Below the pieces are notes generated by a model. The model saw only the letters and a program-made list of their open reading frames with translations. It was not told the origin of the DNA and made no database searches. 64,000 nt of DNA. It comes from Chrysophaeum taylorii. Taxonomy: Eukaryota; Sar; Pelagophyceae; Pelagomonadales; Pelagomonadaceae. The position numbers and the translations under genes are program-made. Below are positions 9,721 to 17,625 of this stretch, in pieces (the stretch's first letter is position 1; each line of letters opens with the position of its first letter). The DNA is taken from contig JAQMWT010000524.1 of the NCBI GenBank assembly GCA_029834535.1, forward strand, positions 62,001 to 126,000, in the 5' to 3' direction.

Positions 9721-11321
9721 TACAAGCAACAGACCCGCCACTGCCCCACGAGCCCTACCTTTATGAGCTTCTAAAGTCCTCAACCTCCGACCCCCACGAT
9801 TATGCAACACTTCTAGGAAAGACCGCCGTCGTACTCGCCACTCGCAAACCAAACGGCCTGTTGTCCCTGCCATCCCATCCAAAGCAAACATTCGCCACTG
9901 TGCTCAGTTTCCACACAAGAAAACGAATGTCACTCAAGGATGAGATTGCACACATCACACAGCATGTCGCAAAGACACGCTCACAATCGCACATGCTTGA
10001 TTTCGCTAAGTTACAGAACCATTCTCTGTATCTCAACGAACTGCTCAACCTCCAACATCCTGTCGTCCACTACGCCTTCAATGGCTCAGCAGACCTCTCT
10101 GTGCAAACACCAACCCCTCTGCTCAAAACAGCCATTATTGCAGGTGGACTTCACCAGGAAGGTTTCGACACTTTTCGCAAACGATTCGACAAACGCCTTA
10201 CTGTCGTGGTCACCTGCGAAATCAACGATATCCTGCGCACCCGTGCGCAACAACTCTCCCCGCACGCCCAGCACTATGCGGACCTAAGAAAACTCAATGC
10301 CGCACTCCAAACCGGCAAAATACGACTCCCTACATTCGACCTGGCAGTTTTTACATTGCCCTGCCAACATCTGAGTGTAATGAAAGAATACGACGGCTAT
10401 GCCACTCCGGTCACCGCCGACCTTTTCGTCAAAGAACAAATCCGCTTCGTTCGTTGCACGCTCCCGACCTATGCCATTGTCGAGAACGTACCTCCCAACC
10501 CCCGAACTCACCACGAGTATGCTCAACTCGCCAAAGGCTATCAGCGCTTAGGCTACTTCCGCCACTCCGGCGTCTACAATGCCTCTGCTTTTGGTGATGT
10601 CATCAGCAAGACACGCTATCTCGCTGTGTATGCCCGGCACCCGCTCACCGGCTACAACCTCGAGAAACCCGCCTCTACTTGGTTAACCTCGCCTCCGAGC
10701 ATGGTTCCTCTCCTGGACCCCAGTCACACCATCCCTGACGATCTCTGGATCGCCAAACCCGCCGTTCGTGGTACAGTGCCCCGCTCCACATTGGACTACT
10801 ACCAGCACAAGGCCACCTACCCCTACAAGCCCGCCAACGCCTCGAAACTCTCGATTTCCGAGAATGCCCGCATCTGCCAAATGCTCGCACGTCTCACCAA
10901 GCCCTTCACGGATCTCGGTCTAGATGCCGACGGCACCCCCTACGCCGCAATGGCGTCCATTTCCCACCTCCTGGTTTTCACACTCCTGCACAACCATTTG
11001 TCGCAACACCCCACTCTCACCGCTTGGAACAACATCCGCTGTTTTCACGCATCAGAGTCTCAGTGTGCTTACCATTTGGATGGAGCCATCACCGGCACCG
11101 CCGCTACTGCCGTCGCATGTGGCTACTTCTCGCGCGCCTCCCTCACACTACATTCCAGGCCCCCTCAGATTTTGGACTGTTCCCATCAACCCGCAGTCTT
11201 CTCCCCAACGCACTCTCTTTCCCTGGATGTTACCAAGGGCACCGTCTTTCTGGTCGTCGCTTACACCACCTCCTTGGCCGCCGCTCACAGCTGTTCGCTC
11301 GCGTCCAGGTCCACTATATGA
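9534..11321 (+). CDS. C5-cytosine DNA methyltransferase (motifs I-VIII) with internal 2OG-Fe(II)-like domain
   Basis: A 595-codon frame in the middle of the retrotransposon polyprotein; the ATG is only the first in frame, since the protease C-terminal half precedes it here. Motif I is IIAGGLHQEGFDTF (near 199-212). Motif IV is FTLPCQHLS with the catalytic Cys at 277. Motif VI is ENV at 317-319, and motif VIII is KTRYLAVYAR. The family transfers methyl from S-adenosylmethionine to cytosine C5. Residues about 460-580 are not a normal target-recognition domain. They read WNNIRCFHASESQC, then HLD (His514, Asp516), a CGYFSRASLTLHS strand, and a second His at 560 followed by KGTVFLVVAYTT. This is the HxD...H layout of 2OG-Fe(II) dioxygenases of the TET/JBP-like type. 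The Arg that usually binds 2OG is not at its expected place (Lys568 is nearby). Motifs IX-X follow in another frame. Confidence 0.8.
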   Translation: MGRGTLTSHFIGVKPLYLQAAGLSSKDTKDTTGYALYLVFMVVPQFRQGLQVIATSQLKALHVQATDPPLPHEPYLYELLKSSTSDPHDYATLLGKTAVVLATRKPNGLLSLPSHPKQTFATVLSFHTRKRMSLKDEIAHITQHVAKTRSQSHMLDFAKLQNHSLYLNELLNLQHPVVHYAFNGSADLSVQTPTPLLKTAIIAGGLHQEGFDTFRKRFDKRLTVVVTCEINDILRTRAQQLSPHAQHYADLRKLNAALQTGKIRLPTFDLAVFTLPCQHLSVMKEYDGYATPVTADLFVKEQIRFVRCTLPTYAIVENVPPNPRTHHEYAQLAKGYQRLGYFRHSGVYNASAFGDVISKTRYLAVYARHPLTGYNLEKPASTWLTSPPSMVPLLDPSHTIPDDLWIAKPAVRGTVPRSTLDYYQHKATYPYKPANASKLSISENARICQMLARLTKPFTDLGLDADGTPYAAMASISHLLVFTLLHNHLSQHPTLTAWNNIRCFHASESQCAYHLDGAITGTAATAVACGYFSRASLTLHSRPPQILDCSHQPAVFSPTHSLSLDVTKGTVFLVVAYTTSLAAAHSCSLASRSTI

Positions 11322-11950
11322 ATCGTTCGCATCCTGGCTTTGCCGTGATCGACTCACAAGGGCGAATTGCTCTCGATGACCCTAAGGGACTCATTATGTC
11401 CAAAGCACGTCCCACTTACGCGGACTATGTCGGCCACATCGGAGACACGCTTCAGAAGAGCACCAAGTGCTACTCGGTCACTGGCTCGTACCCCACCAAC
11501 ACGAGCTACTCCAGCGCCTTGCTGCTGATCTCTCCAGACCACATCCGCTACGCGACCCTCAACGAAATCGCAAAGTTTGGACACCACTCGGACCCGGAAC
11601 TGCTCCGACTGTTCAAACAGCACCCGCCGTACTTCGCGTTCAAGGCACTGGCCAACGCCGTCCCGCACCACATGCTGCAGGCAAAGTACAGCGCTGTCCT
11701 CGCATTCCACGAATCGCACCACCACGTGAACTTTCACATAGAATGGGCAACAATACGCAATGGCATCCCCAGCCCAGGAGACATCACCCAGGTTGCAGAC
11801 TTCTTCATGAGCATCTCCAGCCGTCTCTTAGCAGAGGAAGACCTGAACCTCACCTCCCTCTTCAATGCCGTTGCAGATGCTCACCATGATGCGATCCGCA
11901 AACCAAGCAAATCAACAAGCCTCGAGACGCTTCTTGCCGAGGCAACCGTT
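11290..11950 (+). pseudogene. methyltransferase C-terminal part (motifs IX-X), frameshifted
   Basis: After a frameshift near 11280-11320 the second coding frame carries IRYATLNEIAKFG (about 11543-11580; motif IX pattern R..T..E) and FKALANAVPHHML (about 11638-11676; motif X pattern GNAV). These complete the methyltransferase fold begun in the preceding frame. About 90 helix-rich residues follow before the integrase. The frame itself stays open through the integrase start to a TAA at 12434-12436. No classical slippery heptamer is visible at the break, so a mutation is more likely than programmed shifting. Confidence 0.7.
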
Positions 11951-12009
11951 GCTAAAATCCGAGTCGACAAGCGACCCAGCCCCCCCAGCGCTTCGACTGC
12001 CGCTCTGCC

Positions 12010-12967
12010 TCCCTTGCTCCAGCCCGGCACCACTCAGCACGCCAAAAGAATGCTTTTGGTCACTCGCAGGCACCGCATACACCACCAGCAACCAGAGATT
12101 CTTCGCCGCACGATTGCCGCTAATGCAACGAATCTCCGCCCAGGTGATGATCGGTATCTGCAAGACTGCAGTGAATGTAAGCGCTGCCAATCGCATATAA
12201 GCTTCAGTCACAAAAACAATTCCTGGTCACAGGATGAACTGGCCTATGCTCCTGGCCAACACCTCCACATGGATGTGTCATACCCGAGCATCCGCAAGTA
12301 CTACGGCGGATTTCGCTATATCATGCACTTCGTGTGTATTATCTCAGCACACAAATGGGTCTATTTCCTATGGAAATTAGACGCACAGGATGTTCTGGCC
12401 GGCATCCTCTATGTGGTCAATGTGATTAAAGTCTAATTCGATGTCCATGTGAAGATCATATCATCTGACGCATTCTCAACATTTCGCTCTGAAGCGTTCC
12501 ACCCTCTCAAGGTGCAGCTTGGTCTCCAATTCCAAATCCTTGGTCGCCACACACATCCACCAGCGAAACTTTGCTGAAAACATTATCAAGGAAAACACCC
12601 GAGACACCGTAGTACGTCTCCTCAACCTTCGCAGTGTACGCATCGAAGGAAAGTCTATTGCCGCTGAGAATTATCACCCATTTGCTCTCCTGCATAAGAT
12701 TCAAGCCGACAGCCAGCGCTCTCATGGACTGCCCTCGCGCACAAACATGACATGCACCGTTCCCCGGCGTATCACGTCACCCATGGCACCGCTCTTGAAG
12801 CTTCTCCCCTTTGGCGAACCTGTCACTTTTGTCTACCCTCAATTTAGGCTCAAAGTCACAAGCTGGAACTCCAGCGTCTCCGCCTCTTACTTTCATAGGA
12901 ACAACTATCTCCGGAACCTCCCCGGAACGGACCGATTTATTCAAGATGTTCACAGCTCTATCTTGCG
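12010..12967 (+). pseudogene. copia integrase, broken
   Basis: The N-terminal zinc region is visible as RRHRIHHQ...CSECKRCQSH (HHCC type). The catalytic core follows: PGQHLHMDVSYP (first Asp near 12272) with GGFRYIMHFVCIISAHKWVYF, then after an in-frame TAA at 12434-12436 KIISSDAFSTF (second Asp near 12466), then after a frameshift near 12545 HQRNFAENIIKE (catalytic Glu). A later piece, FGEPVTFVYP, matches the copia C-terminal domain. The SINE-like copy B interrupts the frame at 12968. The enzyme would insert element cDNA; this copy cannot. Confidence 0.8.
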
Positions 12968-13282
12968 AGGGCATCCGCCCTCCCGGCGTAGGTTGGCACC
13001 TATTCGCCTCCCGGGCGGGCCGGTTGGCAGCCGGAACGTTCGCAGTGGGACGGGGTATGGCCGGGGGGCGAAGACGGAAGGTTATCGGCGAGTTCGTTGT
13101 CAGTCACATCGCGGTCTCCTCGTCGCATTGCGACAAGCTTGATGGTCACTCTCCGCCGACCGACCTTTCGGCGCTCCTCGTCTACAGGCCCGTGATTCCG
13201 GACTGGCTCCTGTCGGTCCGGCCTGGCTCCCATGCTCCATGCTCGGGAGAGGTCTGAAGTTAGTTAGTTAGTTAGTTAGTTA
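12968..13282 (+). mobile_element. SINE-like element, copy B, nested in integrase
   Basis: This unit is flanked by an exact 9-bp target duplication, CTATCTTGC, at 12959-12967 and 13283-13291. The coding sequence of the retrotransposon reads on across the duplication if the unit is removed. It starts with the GAGGGCATCCGCCCTC hairpin and ends in a (TTAG)n tail (about 13258-13282), as expected of target-primed retroposition by a non-LTR partner. It has no gene of its own, and no clear RNA polymerase III A/B boxes were found, so it may be a SINE or a 5'-truncated LINE tail. Confidence 0.8.
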
Positions 13283-13291
13283 CTATCTTGC

Positions 13292-13930
13292 TTGTACATC
13301 AAGGGCGGTATGGAAAAATCGCCACCTCTAACGACTTTCATGTTGACGCAGACATGCCAGTCAACCGTAACAAGGAGATCGAACGGATCAAAGCAAGCAC
13401 TCGCACAGATCCCAACAGAGGCTCGACAAGAGGACCCGCTACCAGCTATAAGCGAACAGCAAATGCCGGAAGTTAGACAGGAATCGAAAAATGAGGGCGA
13501 GACTCACGAAGACGAGCACGATGATAAACCTAGCGATGACGACGAACACAAAGAACCGGATCCAACTCCCGCTGCTGATTCAAGTCCCGTCAGCGACGCG
13601 ACACCTGAACAGGATTTTTCGTTCCTCAATCGGCCACCTCCGCCGGATGGTAGCATTCCGATGCCCAAACGAAAAGATCGCCTAGAGGTTGTTCTCGACG
13701 ATTCAGGTTTTACTCCAGTTCTCGTGCATCGCAACCAGAGCGATAAGCTCAAAGCAGATCTCAATGACGAACGTGGATTTCGCATCCCTAAGGATCAACT
13801 CTATATCGTGAAACGTGTTGACGATGGAAACTCTTCACCAGACGCATTATCGCCTCAGAGTATGGTCGCAACTGGAAATACCAGCAGGAGCAATCCACGG
13901 CTCACGCCACAGCCAACATGTCCAGCACGT
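13292..13930 (+). pseudogene. integrase-RT linker, acidic
   Basis: Immediately after copy B the polyprotein continues as a hydrophilic linker. A short frame has GKIATSNDFHVDADMPVNRN (end of the copia integrase C-terminal region). The overlapping 13292 frame has an acidic stretch (EDEHDDKPSDDDEHKEPDPT), then basic KRKDRLEVVLDDSGFTPVLV, and stops at 13931. Such linkers between integrase and RT are normal in copia elements. No catalytic motif. Confidence 0.5.
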
Positions 13931-15498
13931 TGATGTTCCTCATCAGTGTCAGCGCTCTGCACCAGGGCCACGCCGCCAGCATCGCCTCTGCTCTCAACAT
14001 TCGAAGAGATGCTAAGCCGCCTAATGATGTCCCGAAAGGATGTCTCCTAGCAAGTACCACACAAGACTATGGTATCATGGGCGGCACCGCACTGGATTTG
14101 CAGAGAGAAACCGACGCAGAACTCTTGTATGTTGACTTCCCCAGGAAGCCATACCACTCATCTGTGTTGGTTGACCACCTTGATAACGGCAATTCTGTTC
14201 TCGAGAACTATGTGTGCCATGACGAACTGTCACCGGCAGAGTACTATGCGCGTCAATGGAACCAAGAATTCTGTTGTATGGGTTCCTCTCTTTTGTGGGA
14301 CATCTCCGCGCATCAACACTACCATCTAGCTTCTCGTCACAGGCATGCCTTCATGCATGATTCTGGCGAACTCGGACACCTCTTCCTAAGTCAAAGTGAT
14401 CCGAATCAAGATATTCTACATGAAGTCATGGACTATGATTTGCAGCACATCGATCACGTCGTGTTACAGCTCGTGACCGCCGAAGATATTGTCTATGAGC
14501 CCGAAAAGATTGTCGAACTCAAAGGACTCAGCGAAGAAGATAAGTTAAAGCATATCGCTTCGATTCGCAAAGAAATTGAAGGATTGTGCTCCAATGGTGT
14601 CTTCAAGCTTGAACCTTTACCGCCCGACCGTACGTCTATCTCGACGAAACTCGTGCTGAAGGTCAAATAATTTGCTGACGGCACTCCGGACCGCTATAAA
14701 GCTCGTCTAGTCCCCCGAGGTTTCTTGGCACGTGTAGGCATTGACTTTTATGCCACCTCCTCCCCTACCGCAATGCTTGCCACCAACAGGCTACTGCTCG
14801 CCATCGCTGTGAAGCACAAGCCCCCGGTCGCGCACGCGGACATTCCTCACGCATTCATCCAATCGGCACTCGATCGCCCAGTATGGATCGACTTTCCTCG
14901 AGGAATACATGTCTCGCCAAATCTTATCCAGCAGATACAGAAGAACCATCCAGAGTCGAAGCTCGCTCTCCGACTCGTCAAGGCTCTCTATGGCCTCAAA
15001 CAGTCAGCTTTGTTGTGGAACATCAAACTCGACTCGTTTCTTCGACAACATGAGTTCGAACGCTCACAAGTCGACACTTGCCTCTATATCAATTGGGATC
15101 GATCTATCAACAAATGGGTATTACTATCCGTTTCAGTCGATGACCTATTGATCACTGGTACCAACACTGCCAAAATTACATCTCTTCGCACCGCTCTGGA
15201 GACGGAATATGGCAAAGGTACGTGGCATGACAACATCAGATCCTTTCTTGGCATCGATGTTCACTACAATGTCTCCGCTGGTCATCTCACTATGAATGTA
15301 GCAGCGAAGATCACCAAGATGCTTACTGAGCATAAGCTCAACCTACATAGTCTGGACGTCCCCTATTCGGACATCCTCACCCAAAAACCTTGTACTAAAT
15401 TTCTCTCAGACTTGGCTGCTACCTTAGACGTATTACCCCAAAACTTCCCCTTTCTACTGTGGCACCCGCATTTACTTGTCAGTCACATGTCGGCCTGA
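13918..15498 (+). pseudogene. copia reverse transcriptase (RVT_2) with one in-frame stop
   Basis: Two consecutive blocks in one frame are separated by TAA at 14668-14670. Upstream, about 250 residues end in RTSISTKLVLKVK, the usual entry to the copia RT. Downstream are DRYKARLVPRGF, HADIPHAFIQSAL (first catalytic Asp), LRLVKALYGLKQSALLW and LLSVSVDDLLITG (the Asp pair, near 15138). These are the landmark motifs of the RVT_2 family, which copies element RNA into cDNA. Frame integrity is lost after about 15450. Apart from the single stop, the polymerase core is well preserved. Confidence 0.9.
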
Positions 15499-16253
15499 CA
15501 TCACCACCTTGTGCAACAAATGCTGCAACGGGATGCACAACCCCGAACAAACACACCTTCTGCACTGATATGTTTTACTTCGCTTCTTAAAGGGCACTCC
15601 GAACGACTCACTCGACTATTCATCCGACAGCCCCTCTATTACACCTTTTATTCAGCATCTGATCACCCGCTATCCTGAACTGCATCACCTTCGTTCACCT
15701 ATTATCTGTTTTACTGATGCAAGCTTTGCTGATCGTTCTGACCCTCGCTTACGATCCAATTCTGGTGCATGTATCTTCCTTCGTCTTTGGCAATCTCGTA
15801 TTTTGGTCTAGCAAACGACAAACCCTTACTGCCAAAAGCACCATGGAAGCTGAACTCATCGCCACCAGCGCAGGCGCTGATGAATGTCACTGGTTCTACA
15901 AGCTTTTCTCATCTCACCCCTATCTGTTTTCATGTGACCAAGCTCACGCTATCCCATTGCTTCTTGATAACGCTAGCGCACTACATGTCGCTAATCACCC
16001 TAAAGTCAGTGCTCCTTCTCGTCATATCAATTTACGAGAATTTCGCATTCGTGACTACCAAGCTAATTCGATCGTTACTCCTCTCTGGTGTCCTACTCTC
16101 TTCCAGGTCGCTGATCATTTTTCGAAGCTCCTTCCACGCAACTTGTTTCACAAGTTCAAAAACGCCTACGGCGTCCACTCCACTTCATCCTCAACACCAT
16201 CACATCAAGTTACTCTTTCGGCTACTCGCGTAGAGATAGAAAATCTGAATTAG
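15499..16253 (+). pseudogene. copia RNase H domain, frameshifted
   Basis: The first part (ITDASFADRSDP... type, ICFTDASFADRSD near 15706) is in one frame. After a shift near 15770 the rest reads WSSKRQTLTAKSTMEAELIA, then LLLDNASALHVANHP and VADHFSKLL. Together these give the Asp, Glu, Asp and Asp set of the RNase H that removes RNA from the cDNA hybrid. The last frame runs 22 bases into the 3' LTR before its stop at 16251-16253. No purine-rich tract is obvious just before the LTR. Confidence 0.85.
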
Positions 16254-16322
16254 GGTTAGTACCCCCTATTCTAGGGTTAGCTCTCTTAACTTTGCCACCT
16301 TTCCTAACTACTAATCGACAGA

Positions 16323-16325
<3 letters not shown>

Positions 16326-16361
<36 letters not shown>

Positions 16362-16370
16362 TTGTTTGTC
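16326..16370. repeat. (TCTG)n/(TTTG)n microsatellite
   Basis: A simple tetranucleotide run at the left side of the insertion in the 3' LTR. Confidence 0.95.
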
Positions 16371-16454
16371 CCTCGATTTAGGGTAAGGATCATGTAGGCG
16401 CGAGAGTAAGGATCAGGTAGGCGCGAGAGCCAGACAGTGATCCTCCAAGCCGTC

Positions 16455-17012
16455 TACGGCGACCTCGCAGACTATTTCCACGACCCGCGGCGGCTCTTTA
16501 GCCAGCGCGCCATTCTCGCCCCGTCGAAACGATGTTGTCGATGCTGACAACGCGCGCATGACCGCGGCCTTTTTTCCCGGAGACGAGGCGTCGGAGTTTT
16601 TCGGCCGACTAGGTTGTCGGAAGCCGACGCCTCGCTCTTTACAGTCGAGTTTTGAACTCATGGACAACCAACGGCATGCTGACTTTGATCGCGAGCTTAA
16701 AGTCTTCGCAACCTCGACCCGTCGCACGGCCACTGCAACGGTACCAGATACATGATCGATCGTGTCGTTTCACTGAGGCTCCTCCAGCCTGTATCCCTTA
16801 AGGCCCGCCGACGCCAAACGATCACCAAGAGCCAGGGCCAGACGCCCCGCGAGGTCGGCGTCCTCTTGGCGAAGCCCGTCTTCTGCCACGTCCAGCTCTC
16901 GTGGCTCTCTGTCGATCGGCAACCCCGAGTATGGCTCCTGAGTCGACGACTCACCCTACCCAACGTGCTGCGCAATACCGATAAGCCCTCCCCGCGTCTC
17001 CACGCGCAGTGA
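16455..17012 (+). mobile_element. Helitron/PIF1-type helicase remnant
   Basis: Inside the 3' LTR insertion, the plus strand carries C-terminal helicase motifs of Helitron Rep/Hel proteins in shifting frames: DPRRLFSQRAILAPSK, then DVVDADNARMTAAFFPGDEA, then LRNLDPSHGHCNGTR, and then ITKSQGQTPREVGVLLAKPV. The order and spacing match the PIF1-like helicase of Helitrons, which move by rolling-circle replication. Frameshifts and stops show it is dead. Only the helicase tail is present. I could not identify clean 5'-TC and CTRR-3' Helitron ends. Confidence 0.75.
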
Positions 17013-17049
17013 AAACCTACGGACCGCAACTCGCCGTTTTATCAGATCA

Positions 17050-17335
17050 GGTGAACTAGTGACCGGTGAACTTACTGAGACCAAGTGAACTTACAGGTGT
17101 TAGAGTGAACGCAAAGGCGAGCGGCGTGTACGGATCAAAGCAGCTTAGATTGGCGGAGGTGAGAGCGACGAGCTCGAAGGAGAGTGGGGGGAGTGGATGT
17201 GAGCACGAGTGGGCTTACACCGAACTTACTGGGGTTAGAGATTGGGACTAGGTGAACTTACTGGGGCCAGGTGAACTTACTGGGGTAAGAGATTGGGACC
17301 AGGTGAACTTACTGGCGAACTTACTGGCCTGCACT
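17050..17335. repeat. degenerate tandem repeat around GTGAACTTACTGGGG
   Basis: At least seven imperfect copies of a short unit around GGTGAACTTACTGGGG, with GAGATTGGGACCAG spacers, fill the right part of the insertion in the 3' LTR. They might be the subterminal region of the inserted element. Confidence 0.75.
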
Positions 17336-17465
17336 TGTTTTGATTTAAGAAAGAAAACGCTGTGTTGTTCACACCAGCTGTCCTCGATAAGAGATTCGAG
17401 GACAGACTACCACTGTTCTCACGGTCTGTGCTGAAGGGTAACACAGTTGTGATTACTGGTCTCTA

Positions 17466-17470
17466 CCGAG
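17466..17470. repeat. target site duplication, right (CCGAG)
   Basis: Exact copy of 6937-6941, immediately after the 3' LTR end TCTCTA. Confidence 0.85.
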
Positions 17471-17625
17471 TCTATCGCAACGAGGGAAAGAACACAACCA
17501 CCACCGTCAGGGAGGAGGAGCACAAAAAGAGAGCCGCCAACGCAACAAACAAAGAAAGAAAGAGCAACTGTCGGTTGCAAAGAGATGCGCGAGCGAGTGA
17601 GTACGTCGTTGGCGGAGATAGATGA

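Larger units (their letters stand above)
6942..17465 (+). mobile_element. Ty1/copia LTR retrotransposon carrying a DNA methyltransferase
   Basis: A complete but decayed 10,524-bp insertion. Both ends carry matching LTRs (starting TAGAGA, ending TCTCTA) flanked by CCGAG duplications. The internal order is Gag, aspartic protease, C5-cytosine methyltransferase with an internal candidate 2OG-Fe(II) domain, integrase, reverse transcriptase, RNase H. Integrase before RT is the copia order. Removing a nested SINE-like element (about 0.3 kb) and a Helitron-bearing insertion in the 3' LTR (about 1 kb) leaves about 9.2 kb, nearly twice a typical copia element; the methyltransferase block and a long Gag tail account for much of the excess. 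Several frameshifts and at least two in-frame stops show that this copy is dead. The LTRs differ at many positions, so the insertion is not recent. Confidence 0.92.
16231..17465 (+). repeat. 3' LTR, split by an insertion
   Basis: The first 77 bases (to about 16307) and the last about 125 bases (from about 17341) match the 5' LTR. Between them lie about 1.03 kb absent from the 5' copy. The end TCTCTA is followed by the CCGAG duplication. Loss of the same DNA from the 5' LTR is formally possible, but the Helitron-type content favours an insertion. Confidence 0.85.

Noticed and set aside
11280-11321. Programmed frameshift between the two methyltransferase halves
   Set aside because: No slippery heptamer is visible and the element has several other breaks, so random mutation is the simpler reading.
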